From positions 1 through 43,075 of the forward strand of contig JBAVVD010000011.1 of NCBI GenBank assembly GCA_049697115.1: 43,075 nucleotides of DNA. The letters run 5' to 3'. Origin of the DNA: JBAVVD01 sp049697115 (GTDB lineage Bacteria > Acidobacteriota > Aminicenantia > Aminicenantales > UBA4085). Below are positions 33,620 through 42,914 of the stretch, piece by piece. Below the pieces are notes generated by a model, which was not told the origin of the DNA, ran no database searches, and was given only the letters and a program-made list of their open reading frames with translations. The first letter of the stretch is position 1, and each line of letters begins with the position of its first letter. Both the position numbers and the translations under genes were made by a program.

Positions 33620-34454
33620 CTCATTGAAAATCGCCCTTGTCCAGCAGCATGCCACAGAAACCTTGGAGGAAAATATCCAAAGAGGGATGGAGGCCTTCCG
33701 TAAGGCCGCCAAAGACGGAGCGCAGCTCGTCGCCTATGCCGAGCTGGCCTTTTCCCTTTTCTGGCCTCAGTATCCCTCGCACACAGAATATCGCTCTTTT
33801 GCCCAGACCATTCCGGGTCCGATCACCGATGCATTTTGTTCATTGGCCAAAGACTACGGAATCGTGACCGTCCTGAATTTGTTCGAAACGGATGGTCGGC
33901 AGACTTTTGATTCTTCGCCGGTCATCGATGCGGACGGACAAATTCTGGGAGTGACGCGGATGGTCCATATTATGGAGGGGCCAGGGTTTCATGAGAAAAG
34001 CTATTACATGCCCGGCAATGATTCGAATTTTGTCTATTCGACGCAGGCGGGGCGGATCGGCGTGGCCATCTGTTATGACCGCCATTTTCCTGAATACATG
34101 CGGGCTCTGGCTGTACAAGGCGCTCAGTTAGTTGTTGTTCCTCAGGCCGGGACGGTGGGCGAGTGGTCAGAGGGAATTTTTGAAGCCGAGCTTCAAATTG
34201 CTTCTTTTCAGAATGGCTATTACGCAGCGCTTGTCAATCGGGTGGGAAAAGAAGACATTCTACATTTTTCCGGAGAATCCTTTGTTACCGATCCATGGGG
34301 AAAGGTTATTGTCAGGGCGCCTCAGGGCAGAGACCATATTCTCTATGCCGACTGCGATTTTTTCCGAATTGATTTATCTCCGGCCAAACAACATTTCCTC
34401 CCGGACAGGCGGCCCGAATTTTATCGCACATTTGGCCTGATGGATGAGCCCTAA
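33612..34454 (+). CDS. Carbon-nitrogen hydrolase (nitrilase superfamily amidase)
   Basis: 280 residues with the superfamily triad: Glu44 in AYAELAF, Lys129 in GFHEKSYYMPG, and the nucleophile Cys154 in GVAICYDRHFPE. The style of this last motif is close to N-carbamoylputrescine amidases and beta-ureidopropionases, which hydrolyse carbamoyl groups. With HyuA/HyuB elsewhere in the window, a role in N-carbamoyl or amide breakdown is reasonable but unproven. It is coupled to pepP by overlap and overlaps the NusG-like gene by 11 nt. Confidence 0.88.
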   Translation: MSSSLKIALVQQHATETLEENIQRGMEAFRKAAKDGAQLVAYAELAFSLFWPQYPSHTEYRSFAQTIPGPITDAFCSLAKDYGIVTVLNLFETDGRQTFDSSPVIDADGQILGVTRMVHIMEGPGFHEKSYYMPGNDSNFVYSTQAGRIGVAICYDRHFPEYMRALAVQGAQLVVVPQAGTVGEWSEGIFEAELQIASFQNGYYAALVNRVGKEDILHFSGESFVTDPWGKVIVRAPQGRDHILYADCDFFRIDLSPAKQHFLPDRRPEFYRTFGLMDEP

Positions 34455-34938
34455 GATGCAGAATTGGTATGTCCTCCATGTAAAGCCCAAGAAAGAATTC
34501 CATGTGGAAAAGCTTTTTCAAGTAGGCGGATTCCAGATTTACTTCCCTAAATATCTTGAAAAAGATAAAATCAAACCCTTTTTCCCGGGGTATGAATTTA
34601 TCGTTTTTAATTTTCCCGGCCAGTACAAGCTCGTCAAGTATACCAGAGGCGTAAAAAGAATCGTTGGAAATGAAGAAGGTCCTATCCCCCTCCGTGGGGA
34701 AGTGATCCAGGAATTAAAATCAAGGGAAGTGAACGGCTTTATAGAGTTTCAGAAATATGGAGAAGAACCCCGGATCGGCGATGAAATTGAAGTTGCGGAA
34801 GGTCCGCTCAAAGGACTGAAAGGGATTTTCAAAAAAGAGCTTTCCGACCAGGATCGAGTGCTCATTCTTCTCAATTATGTTTCCTATCAGGGACAGCTTC
34901 TGATCGACAAGAGAAAGCTCAAAAAAGTCACCGTGTAA
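34444..34938 (+). CDS. NusG-like transcription antitermination factor (paralogue)
   Basis: 164 residues. The N-terminal NGN domain opens NWYVLHVKPKKEFHVEKLF, and the C-terminal KOW domain reads RIGDEIEVAEGPLKGLKGIFKKE. NusG itself normally lies beside secE and rplK; here the gene sits with pepP and an amidase, so it is probably a specialised paralogue of the RfaH/LoaP/UpxY kind, acting on chosen operons. No polysaccharide or polyketide operon is adjacent to suggest a target. The start could be ATG 34444 or 34456; neither has a good ribosome site, and coupling to the amidase is likely. Confidence 0.85.
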   Translation: MSPKMQNWYVLHVKPKKEFHVEKLFQVGGFQIYFPKYLEKDKIKPFFPGYEFIVFNFPGQYKLVKYTRGVKRIVGNEEGPIPLRGEVIQELKSREVNGFIEFQKYGEEPRIGDEIEVAEGPLKGLKGIFKKELSDQDRVLILLNYVSYQGQLLIDKRKLKKVTV

Positions 34939-34957
34939 GGGATTATGAAAATCTCTG

Positions 34958-35584
34958 TCAGAAGGAAAATTTAATCCCCATGCCGATCAAAAGAGTGTCC
35001 AGATTGAAAGACTCCAGAGTCTCCGGAATCTTCTCTCCGCTCGATGAATCAGAAAGCGTCCTGGACCCGTTGCTTCTGGCATAGCCGTAGCGAGCATCAA
35101 AATAGACGGATATCTTTGAATTCAGAAACACTTCAATTCCCACTCCAAAATGGACGGCAAAGGCGTTTTCTATTTTCTCCTCAATTCGGAAGCCCACATC
35201 TTCCCACTGTGCGGAAACTGCAGAGTCCATAGTGAAATGAGTGATGTAATACCCCCCTCCCAAGATGATATAGGGGATATAGACATTCCCGTTCACGGGA
35301 AAACGTGTCTGAAGGCTCAATAAAACCGGAAGAACTGACAATTTTCCTTGACTCAATCCTTCGGGAGCAGAATTAACCGGACATTGAAACCTGAAACCAC
35401 TCAGTTCGAAAGCTAAACTTTTGGACACCTCGAAACAGAAATTAAGTCCATAGGTCAGACCCGTACCATAATTTCTTTCCGATGTCAGGGCGTAGCCGCC
35501 GAGAATTCCTGTGCTGACTTTTGCACCCGATAAAAGAACCGACAGCATTAAGAGGAGCCAACAGCCGAAGAATGTTTTCTTCAT
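34958..35584 (-). CDS. Outer-membrane beta-barrel-type protein
   Basis: 208 residues with a signal peptide (FFGCWLLLMLSVLLSGA). The mature chain alternates hydrophobic and polar residues in short strands (GLTYGLNFCFEVSKSLAFELSGFRF, FAVHFGVGIEVFLNSKISVYFDARYGY) and ends in Phe (GMGIKFSF), as outer-membrane barrels do. The size suggests an eight-stranded OmpA/OmpW-like barrel. It follows the NRAMP gene by 11 nt and is likely co-transcribed. No specific function can be given. Confidence 0.75.
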   Translation of the reverse strand: MKKTFFGCWLLLMLSVLLSGAKVSTGILGGYALTSERNYGTGLTYGLNFCFEVSKSLAFELSGFRFQCPVNSAPEGLSQGKLSVLPVLLSLQTRFPVNGNVYIPYIILGGGYYITHFTMDSAVSAQWEDVGFRIEEKIENAFAVHFGVGIEVFLNSKISVYFDARYGYARSNGSRTLSDSSSGEKIPETLESFNLDTLLIGMGIKFSF

Positions 35585-35595
35585 AGACCCTTCTC

Positions 35596-36804
35596 TTATT
35601 TTAGGAAGACCTTAATAATATTCCATAATCCAAGGCCAATGACAAGTAAAGCGACGATGATTCCTCGAATGTTCTGTCTGAGAGTATTGGTCACAGAGCC
35701 CAGCTTCTTTCGGTTATTGAGGACGATGAGAAGGAATACCGTCGCGACAGGGAGAACCAGGCCGTTCGCCACTTGGGCAAAGATAATGATGGCCAGGGGA
35801 TTGAGCTGAAAACAGGAAACAATGAAGCCAATCATAATGACGGACAACCAGATCAATCGAAACGGAGTTGAGCCGGTCCCTCCGGTCCAGCCCAAAACAC
35901 CGGATGAGGCATAGGCCGCCGCATAGGGCGCCGTCAGCGCAGAGCTCATGCCCGCGGCAAAAAGGCCGATGCCAAAAAGAAAATTGGTCAGAGATCCAAA
36001 CAAGGGCCTGAGCTGCTGGGCCAGTTGAATCCCATTTTCCAGGGGAATTCCGCTTTGATTAAACGCCGCTGCCGAGGCCACGACAATGGCCATTGAAATG
36101 ATTCCGCCCAGAGTGATGGAGACCAGCAGGTCCCTTTTTAAATATTTCAACTCCGCTAAAGAAGACCATTTTTCCCTGACCGCAGAGGAGTGAAGAAAAA
36201 GATTGTAGGGAACTACAGTCGTCCCGACGAGCGCCAGTATGAGATAGAGCGAGTTTCTGGGAAAAGAAGGGACAATGCCTTTTAAAATTGAAACAAAATC
36301 AGGCTTGACGATAATGGCGGTGACCACAAAGGATACGCTCATGACAAAAACAAGAAAGATCAAGAATCTTTCCACGAATCGATAGGTTCTTTTATTAAGA
36401 ATAAAAATGGCGGTCAGAGTGATCAGGGCCACCCAATATTTCCGCGGAACCGATGTTGAAATCTCAAGGCCCAATGAGCCGCCGATGATGTTTCCGGCTT
36501 CATAGGCGACGCATCCGAAAGAGATGGAAGACAAAGTCAGGATGATATAGAAAAGCCGGGCCGCCTTTCTTTGAGGGAACTCTCTCAAGCATTGGGCGAG
36601 GTCACGCTGAGAGCCCAGAGCGAGCCTTCCCGTCATTTCCTGAAGAATGAGTGTGGCCAGAATGGCGAAGACGAGCACAAAGAGAAGGGCATAACCGAAA
36701 TGGGCACCGGCCAGGGAACAGGATGTCACTGTTCCGGGTCCGATAAAAGCGGCGGTCACCAGAAATCCGGGACCGTAAAAAGACTTTTTATTTTTTCCGG
36801 CCAT
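35596..36804 (-). CDS. NRAMP-family transporter lacking canonical metal-binding residues
   Basis: 402 residues, about 11 transmembrane helices. The first helix reads GPGFLVTAAFIGPGTVTSCSLAGA. Where classical NRAMP/MntH proteins have the metal-binding DPGN motif, this has GPGT (residues 22-25), and the helix-6 MPH motif appears as VPY in VVPYNLFLHSSAV. Substrate is thus uncertain. The ATG at 36804 is chosen for its strong GGAGGAGG site; earlier in-frame ATGs lack one. The start lies inside the hyuB 3' end (17 nt overlap), so the gene is part of the hyuA-hyuB transcript. Family assignment is firm, metal selectivity is not. Confidence 0.88.
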   Translation of the reverse strand: MAGKNKKSFYGPGFLVTAAFIGPGTVTSCSLAGAHFGYALLFVLVFAILATLILQEMTGRLALGSQRDLAQCLREFPQRKAARLFYIILTLSSISFGCVAYEAGNIIGGSLGLEISTSVPRKYWVALITLTAIFILNKRTYRFVERFLIFLVFVMSVSFVVTAIIVKPDFVSILKGIVPSFPRNSLYLILALVGTTVVPYNLFLHSSAVREKWSSLAELKYLKRDLLVSITLGGIISMAIVVASAAAFNQSGIPLENGIQLAQQLRPLFGSLTNFLFGIGLFAAGMSSALTAPYAAAYASSGVLGWTGGTGSTPFRLIWLSVIMIGFIVSCFQLNPLAIIIFAQVANGLVLPVATVFLLIVLNNRKKLGSVTNTLRQNIRGIIVALLVIGLGLWNIIKVFLK

Positions 36805-38353
36805 AACCTCCTCCTCCGGGTGTTTCGATACGGAGGACATCTCCAGGATAAGCACTTAAATTGACCTTGGACTTGAGAAAAATTTTTTTACCTTTTCGAA
36901 AAAAAATATTTTTCCCGCGTGCGCCTTTTTCTCCTCCTCTGAGCCCAAAGGGAGAGAACCGCCTTCGTTCAGAAATGATAGTCACCCGGGAAGGAATGAG
37001 AAACTCATACTCACGGATAATTCCATCGCCTCCGCAAGTCCGGCCTTTTCCGCCAGATCCGTCTCTAATCGCGTAAGATTTTATTTTAATCGGAAGGTAG
37101 TTTTCCAGAGCTTCCAGCGGCGTATTGAGCGAGTTGGTCATATGGGTATGGACTCCGCTCATTCCGGAATTTTCAAGGCTCGCCCCCATTCCGCCACCGA
37201 TGGTCTCATAATAAGCGAAGTTCGTCCCTTTGACGGGGTCGTAGCCGCCAAACGCGATGTTGTTCATTGTGCCTGAACTGGCGGCCGGTATTTTATCGGG
37301 TAGGGCGGCGGAAAGGGCTCCGAGCAGGACATCGACGATCCTCTGGGATGTTTCCACATTGCCTCCGGCTGTGGCTGCGGGAAATTGGGCGTTGACCACA
37401 AGCCCCGGTGGGGCAATGATCTTGAGCGGCCTCATCAATCCCGTGTTGAAAGGAATGTCCTCCTCGATCAGGGAGCGGAAGACATACAATACGGCGGAAC
37501 AGGTAACGGCAAAGTTGGCGTTGACGCCGCCTTCCACCTGGGGGGAGGAAGAGCTGAAGTCAATCCACGCATCGCCTTTTTTAATTGTGATCTCGACTCC
37601 GATTTTTATGGGCTTATCCGAAACGCCGTCATCATCCAGATAATCCACAAAGGCATATTTCCCTTCCGGTATTTCGCGGATGGTTTTTCTGAGAATTTTT
37701 TCTGTATACTCCTGAATCAGACGGGAATAGTGCAGGACCTTTTGTAATCCATATTTGTGGACGACTTCTCGGATTCTCTGTTTTCCTTTTTCGCAGGCCG
37801 CCAGCTGGGCATAAAGATCGCCCTTCCTTTCCTCAGGCGTGCGGACATTGGCCAGAATCAGGTCGAAAAGGAAAGGATCTATCCGGCCTTTCTGCATCAG
37901 CTTCAGAGGCGGAATAATCAATCCCTCCTGGAAAATTTCGGTGGCCAGCGGCATCGAACCCGGCGTCATTCCCCCGACATCGGAATGATGGGCCCTGTTA
38001 GCGGCATAAAAACATAACCGATTTCCAATAAAAACAGGGGAAATACAGGTGATATCGGGGAGGTGCGTGCCTCCATGGTAGGGATCATTGAGGATGACGA
38101 TGTCTCCTTCCTCGAAATTGATCGCGTGGATGCTTGCCTGAACAGAGAGGGGCATAGCTCCGAGATGAACAGGGATATGAGACCCCTGGGCAAATGTTTC
38201 CCCCTTTTGATTGAAAAGCGCGCAGGAAAAATCCTTTCTTTCTTTAATGTTTGGCGAGAGAGCTGTCCGGCCGAGAACGGCTGCCATCTCTTCAGAGATA
38301 GAAACGAACACATTTTTAAAGATTTCCAATTCAATCGGATCAAACGGCCTCAT
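36788..38353 (-). CDS. hyuB: Hydantoinase B/oxoprolinase family protein
   Basis: 521 residues, the usual length. The opening MRPFDPIELEIFKNVFVSISEEMAAVLGRTALSPNIKERKDFSCALFN and LNDPYHGGTHLPDITCISP are diagnostic. This subunit works with HyuA in ATP-dependent hydrolysis of cyclic amides such as N-methylhydantoin or 5-oxoproline; related pairs act as acetone or acetophenone carboxylases, so the substrate is open. It begins right after the hyuA stop and overlaps the NRAMP gene at its end. Confidence 0.92.
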   Translation of the reverse strand: MRPFDPIELEIFKNVFVSISEEMAAVLGRTALSPNIKERKDFSCALFNQKGETFAQGSHIPVHLGAMPLSVQASIHAINFEEGDIVILNDPYHGGTHLPDITCISPVFIGNRLCFYAANRAHHSDVGGMTPGSMPLATEIFQEGLIIPPLKLMQKGRIDPFLFDLILANVRTPEERKGDLYAQLAACEKGKQRIREVVHKYGLQKVLHYSRLIQEYTEKILRKTIREIPEGKYAFVDYLDDDGVSDKPIKIGVEITIKKGDAWIDFSSSSPQVEGGVNANFAVTCSAVLYVFRSLIEEDIPFNTGLMRPLKIIAPPGLVVNAQFPAATAGGNVETSQRIVDVLLGALSAALPDKIPAASSGTMNNIAFGGYDPVKGTNFAYYETIGGGMGASLENSGMSGVHTHMTNSLNTPLEALENYLPIKIKSYAIRDGSGGKGRTCGGDGIIREYEFLIPSRVTIISERRRFSPFGLRGGEKGARGKNIFFRKGKKIFLKSKVNLSAYPGDVLRIETPGGGGYGRKK

Positions 38354-40345
38354 TCAATTGTCCTTTTGAATAATGAGGTTTAAAAAACCGTCCACTTTTA
38401 AACCAAAGCCCGGAGGGAGGAATGTCGTGGAACCGAAGTCGACGATCAGGGCTGGGCCTCTGAGCCTGCTTCCGGCATTAAGACGCGCTCTGTCATAGAC
38501 AGATCCTGAGAAATTTTTCCCTTTGGCATAGATCGTCTGACTCTTGAGCCACGCCTTTCGGGAAGAACTTCTCGACTCCCTAAATTTTTTCAACTTAATC
38601 TTTTTGCTCAAACCTACGGCCTTCAGACGAATATTGACAATTTCCAATTGTCCGTGAGGATTGTGATAGGAGTAAAGTTTTTCATGCTCCCGATGGAAAT
38701 CCGCCAGCCAAAGAGCGCCGTCTTTCCTTTGGTAAGAGATCGTGATCTCATAGGACTGGCCTAAATAACGCAAATCGAGAAAGCGAAGCAGGCGGACGTT
38801 CTGAGGGCTGAATCCGTCTTCGGCCATTTCTTTCAATCCGCGTCTCTCCAAATGGACGAATAAACGTTCAATGTTTTGGGGAGATAGGCGATCCGAAGTC
38901 TTAAGGATAGATTTTGAATAGTCTTTGATCGAGTCCGCCAGAAGAAGGCCGAGAGCGGAGAGGACGCCTGCATTCAAAGGGACAATCACCTTTTTCATCT
39001 GGAGATTGGCTGCAATTTCAGCGGCATGCATCCCTCCGGCGCCTCCGAAGGAGAACAAGCTAAAATCTCTGGGGTCATAGCCTCTTTCGATAGAAATGAC
39101 TCTGATGGCCTTTTCCATGTTGGCATTGGCGATTGCGACGATACCCAGGGCGGTTTCCAGCACGGATTTAGAGATTTTTTTGGCCAGCTTATGTAATGCC
39201 GCCTCGCTTCTTTCCGGATAAATTTTCATCCGGCCGCCAAGAAAGAGCTCTGGGTCAATCCGGCCTAAATAAAGGTTTGCATCGGTTACCGTTGGATGAT
39301 GGCCTTTTCCGTAACAGGCAGGCCCAGGGTCCGCCCCCGCGCTCTGAGGGCCCACCCGCAGTGATCCCCCTTGGTCCATATAGGCGATCGAGCCTCCTCC
39401 AGCTCCGACAGTGTGAATGTCGATAATGGGAATGCGGATTGGAAAATCTCCGATCACGCTTTCCGTCGTTCTTCGAATCCGGCCTTCAATCAGAGAGACA
39501 TCTGTGGAAGTGCCGCCCATGTCAAAGCTGATAATATTTGAAAAGCCGGCCGCTTTGCCCAGATGAAGGGCGCCCACAACTCCGCCGGCCGGCCCGGAGA
39601 GAGCAGACCGGATCGGCTCCGTTTTCGCTTTTGCTGCTGAGATATATCCTTCATTGGACTGCATGACTTTGAGCTCGGCGTGACGAAGCTTTTTTTCCAA
39701 GAGAGAAAGATAACGGTCAAGAATGGGCATGAGATAGGCATTCACTGCCGTGGTGGAGGTCCTCTCATATTCCCTGTACTCAGGGATAAGGCGGCTGGAA
39801 ACCGAGGCCAATAGGCGAGCCTTTCTCAATTCTCTGTGAACGATGCGTTCATTCAAGGAATTCGCATAGGAATGAATAAAGGAGACGGCCACAGCCTCTA
39901 TCCCCAGAACTTTCAGTTTTTCCAGAATTTTTATGACTTTGGATCGATCGACTATTTTCTCGATTTGACCTGATGCCGCAGTCCTTTCTTCAATCCCAAA
40001 GCAGAGAGAGCGAGCCAGGATCGGATTTTTTTGTTCGCCCTTGAGGCTGTAAAGGTTCCTCCGGTTCTGCCGTCCGATCAATAGGACATCCTCAAAGCCT
40101 TTTGTGGTCAATAAGGCAATACGGCCTCCTTTTCTCTCCAGGAGGGCATTGGTTGCGATGGTCGTCCCATGGATGATGAGGGGGGGGGATCCGGCCCTTA
40201 GAAATTCTCGGATTCCTTCCAGAATGGCCTGGGACAGGTTGGAGGGAGTGGAAAGGACTTTTTTTGTGACAATCTTTCCATCAGTGAAAATGACAAAATC
40301 TGTGAATGTGCCGCCTGTGTCAATTCCGATTCTCTCTTCTGCCAT
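38354..40345 (-). CDS. hyuA: Hydantoinase A/oxoprolinase family protein
   Basis: ATP-using subunit, 663 residues from ATG 40345. The N-terminal phosphate-binding motif is IGIDTGGTFTDFVIF; SFDMGGTSTDVSLIEG is the second, followed by TVGAGGGSIAYMD and SAGADPGPACYG, all hallmarks of the family. FSFGGAGGMHA lies near the C-terminal third. The start MAEERIGIDTGG is preferred to the ATG 36 nt upstream, which has a longer unconserved tail and lies beyond a good minus-10 box. No Shine-Dalgarno sequence is visible. It pairs with hyuB. Confidence 0.92.
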   Translation of the reverse strand: MAEERIGIDTGGTFTDFVIFTDGKIVTKKVLSTPSNLSQAILEGIREFLRAGSPPLIIHGTTIATNALLERKGGRIALLTTKGFEDVLLIGRQNRRNLYSLKGEQKNPILARSLCFGIEERTAASGQIEKIVDRSKVIKILEKLKVLGIEAVAVSFIHSYANSLNERIVHRELRKARLLASVSSRLIPEYREYERTSTTAVNAYLMPILDRYLSLLEKKLRHAELKVMQSNEGYISAAKAKTEPIRSALSGPAGGVVGALHLGKAAGFSNIISFDMGGTSTDVSLIEGRIRRTTESVIGDFPIRIPIIDIHTVGAGGGSIAYMDQGGSLRVGPQSAGADPGPACYGKGHHPTVTDANLYLGRIDPELFLGGRMKIYPERSEAALHKLAKKISKSVLETALGIVAIANANMEKAIRVISIERGYDPRDFSLFSFGGAGGMHAAEIAANLQMKKVIVPLNAGVLSALGLLLADSIKDYSKSILKTSDRLSPQNIERLFVHLERRGLKEMAEDGFSPQNVRLLRFLDLRYLGQSYEITISYQRKDGALWLADFHREHEKLYSYHNPHGQLEIVNIRLKAVGLSKKIKLKKFRESRSSSRKAWLKSQTIYAKGKNFSGSVYDRARLNAGSRLRGPALIVDFGSTTFLPPGFGLKVDGFLNLIIQKDN

Positions 40346-40355
40346 ATGATTGAGA

Positions 40356-40361
40356 AGTATA
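40356..40361 (-). promoter_or_regulatory. Possible minus-10 box of hyuA-hyuB
   Basis: TATACT on the minus strand, 10 nt from the hyuA ATG. The minus-35 is poor (TTTTTG at 17 bp in an AT-rich run), so this is tentative. It would give an almost leaderless transcript. Confidence 0.3.
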
Positions 40362-40474
40362 ATTTTATCTTTAATTAACAAAAAATCAAGCGTCTGAAAC
40401 AGAGCCTTACAACGGACCTCGAGAGAAGGTTTGGTCTCCCATTCAAGGGAGGAGCTGAATCACGGGAGTGTCTT

Positions 40475-40693
40475 TTAACGACAGGTGCTGCAGGATTTGG
40501 TCGAGCAGGATGTGCAGCTGGAAGAGGAGGTTTTAAGGCGGCTTCCCCCTCCGCCGATTCCAAATGAGGAATAAAGCTTTTGGACATCCGGACTTCTGCA
40601 CATGGAACAGCAGACGTTTTTTTCTCCTCCAAGACGAACGAATGACTCAAAATGATGTCCACATTTTCTGCAGAGGAATTCATAGATCGGCAT
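40475..40693 (-). CDS. FmdB-family zinc-ribbon protein
   Basis: 72 residues. The start MPIYEFLCRKCGHHFE and the second Cys pair CCSMCRSPDV form a zinc ribbon typical of FmdB-like regulatory proteins. The tail is Ser- and Cys-rich (SSSSCTSCSTKSCSTCR), adding three CxxC-like pairs. ATG 40693 (MPIYEF) is preferred to 40699 by family convention. Located between the ABC ATPase gene and hyuA. Function is not established for most members. Confidence 0.82.
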   Translation of the reverse strand: MPIYEFLCRKCGHHFESFVRLGGEKNVCCSMCRSPDVQKLYSSFGIGGGGSRLKTSSSSCTSCSTKSCSTCR

Positions 40694-40740
40694 GGCCATT
40701 TAATGGGGATGATGAACTCTGACCTCTATTTTCAACATGC

Positions 40741-41454
40741 TCAGATATGTTCTTCCATATATTCCATATATAGCCGGTTGAGATCTTCGCCTTTCAGCTC
40801 TTGACTGGTCTTCATCATCACCAGTTTTCCCTTACGCATGAAGCCGACGCGGTCGGCGATCAATTTGGCCCGGAAAATATCGTGGGAAGACATGAAGATG
40901 GATTTTCCCCTGTCCCGCAGTTCGAGAAGCAGACTCAGAAATTCCTGTCCGGCCTTGGGATCCAATCCGGCGGTGGGCTCGTCGAGAATGATGTTCGGTG
41001 CATCTTTAATCATGGCAATAGCAATTCCCAGTTTCTGGCGCATGCCTTTAGAATATTTCTTTGTGCGCATGTCAAAGGCCTCTTCCTGAAGGCCGACGCG
41101 CTTCAGCACTTGGGCATAATCGGCCTTGGTGAGCTTCCGCTTGCCCGCCAGTTTGGCAAAATAATGGATATTCTGGAAGGCGGAAAAGTTGTCATACAGC
41201 ATGACATTTTCAGAAACAAAGGAAACATAGTCTTTGGATTTCAGAGGCTCTTTGGTCACATCCACGCCTTCAATCAGAGCCGCGCCCTCGGTGGGCTTGA
41301 TGAAATCCAGAAAAATATTGATAGTCGTGGTTTTTCCGGCACCGTTGGCTCCGAACATACAAAAAATCTCTCCGGGTTCGACCGTAAAGTTCAAATGGTC
41401 AACCCCCACATTTCCATCCTCATATATTTTGGTCAAATCTTTGGATTCTAACAT
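40741..41454 (-). CDS. ABC transporter ATP-binding protein
   Basis: 237 residues. Walker A is GANGAGKTTT, the signature motif YSKGMRQKLGIA, and Walker B NIILDEPTAGLD, with the switch His in SSHDIFRA. This is the ABC-2 exporter type. It follows the permease gene by 50 nt with a GAGAGGG ribosome site and surely forms one transporter with it. The substrate is unknown. Confidence 0.94.
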   Translation of the reverse strand: MLESKDLTKIYEDGNVGVDHLNFTVEPGEIFCMFGANGAGKTTTINIFLDFIKPTEGAALIEGVDVTKEPLKSKDYVSFVSENVMLYDNFSAFQNIHYFAKLAGKRKLTKADYAQVLKRVGLQEEAFDMRTKKYSKGMRQKLGIAIAMIKDAPNIILDEPTAGLDPKAGQEFLSLLLELRDRGKSIFMSSHDIFRAKLIADRVGFMRKGKLVMMKTSQELKGEDLNRLYMEYMEEHI

Positions 41455-41504
41455 GACGCCCTCTCTTTCTTTGGTTTAAATTCTCTTGATCCATTCACGA
41501 GGCT

Positions 41505-42914
41505 TCACCGGACATCGTACTTGAGAAAAGAGACATAAGAACCGACGAAAAACAGAATGATGAGGAAAACCATCAGGACCAGGTCCGGCAGCATGCGCTT
41601 GATGGAGTCGCTGTATCTTTCGGACCTGAATTCGTGCTGGGGCATGGTTGTCAGGTCGGGTCTCGGCTGCTGGCCGCCCTGAAAATTCAGTGTCCGTATC
41701 ATCTTTTCATTGACCCATTTCGTGAAAATCGGCTTATAGAATTTAATGGAATTGAGGAAGTTCTCATATTCTTCGATTCCGGTCCGGGCCAGGCTCATAC
41801 TGCTGAACATCAGTGCCGAAGCGGGGGAGATCCGCGAGAGATTCACAGCCAGCTTCTCCTGGCTTCGCAGCTTAATCTGATAGTCGCGCTCAATGGCGGC
41901 GTTCTTTTCGTCAATTTTGCCGGTTAATCTCTGCTGAAGGTCTTCCGCCCATTTCCGGACTTTCTCTCTCCATTGCGAAATCTGATCCGGATTATCCGGC
42001 GCCGGATTTTCGCTAAAATATTTTGTCTGTTCCACCACCGCTTCTTTTTGGATCTCCTGGAGATAGGCGTCTTTTTGGGCCGTAATCTCGTGGACCGAAG
42101 GAATCGGCCGGATCCGTGCAGCCGCCATGACCGCCACTTTAGGGATTATGGTGGCAAAGGTCACCCAGATGAAGAGGAGAATGAGAAAACTGGTCGAAGA
42201 CCGGCTTGTCCTGGAAGAGACAAAAAGACCGAGGGTGAAAAACACGGATAGATAAAGCAGAAACATCAGACAAATCAGTGCCAGACGGCTCCAATCCTCT
42301 CCGGTGAGTGATATATTCGGGTAAATCAGAAGGATCAAGAGACCGATGACAAGAGGGATTACCAGAGGAATGAGCAGGCTGATAAAACCGCCGATGGCTT
42401 TGCCCAGAATGAGCCTGTCTCTGGGGACACGATTGGATAAGGCGAGTTTCAATGTCCCCTTTTCTTTTTCGCCCACAATGGCGTCATACGTGAAAAGGAT
42501 GGCGAACAGGCTTAAAACGATTTTAACAATGAACGTCAGGTCCAGGGGGCCGAAAACGGCAAAGACCGGATTGCTGCTGTATTTTGAATCCGCCAGACTC
42601 GGGTCATAGGCGATGTTGACAGTGGCCACCCGGCCCACAGCTTCTTGAACGCCGCTGACAACGGTGCTCAATACTTGGGGCGGCCTATTGATTTTAGTGC
42701 CGGTTCCCGCCAGCGTCTGGTAATTGGGCTGGCTCTGCAGGTTTTTCTGGTTCAGGGCGATGGCCGCGCTGTATTCCTTCTGCTCCGCCTGATAGTTATT
42801 GATTCCGGTGTAGACCGAAAGCAGAATCAATATCGTACAGAGCAGGAAAGTAAATACAAACCTGGGACTCATGATGGTATCCTGAATTTCCTTGACTATG
42901 ATGTCCCTCAGCAT
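41505..42914 (-). CDS. ABC-2 type transporter permease (DUF3526-like)
   Basis: 469 residues. The first helix (about residues 17-37, RFVFTFLLCTILILLSVYTG) is followed by a soluble segment of about 85 residues, then helices including IVKIVLSLFAILFTYDAIVGEKEKGTLKLALSNRV, whose EKEKGTLK stretch is the typical coupling helix. After six or so helices, a second large soluble domain rich in Glu/Gln (ITAQKDAYLQEIQKEAVVEQTKYF) precedes the last helix. AAAGGAG lies upstream of the ATG. Related permeases occur in gliding-motility, copper and uncharacterised exporters. Confidence 0.88.
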   Translation of the reverse strand: MLRDIIVKEIQDTIMSPRFVFTFLLCTILILLSVYTGINNYQAEQKEYSAAIALNQKNLQSQPNYQTLAGTGTKINRPPQVLSTVVSGVQEAVGRVATVNIAYDPSLADSKYSSNPVFAVFGPLDLTFIVKIVLSLFAILFTYDAIVGEKEKGTLKLALSNRVPRDRLILGKAIGGFISLLIPLVIPLVIGLLILLIYPNISLTGEDWSRLALICLMFLLYLSVFFTLGLFVSSRTSRSSTSFLILLFIWVTFATIIPKVAVMAAARIRPIPSVHEITAQKDAYLQEIQKEAVVEQTKYFSENPAPDNPDQISQWREKVRKWAEDLQQRLTGKIDEKNAAIERDYQIKLRSQEKLAVNLSRISPASALMFSSMSLARTGIEEYENFLNSIKFYKPIFTKWVNEKMIRTLNFQGGQQPRPDLTTMPQHEFRSERYSDSIKRMLPDLVLMVFLIILFFVGSYVSFLKYDVR

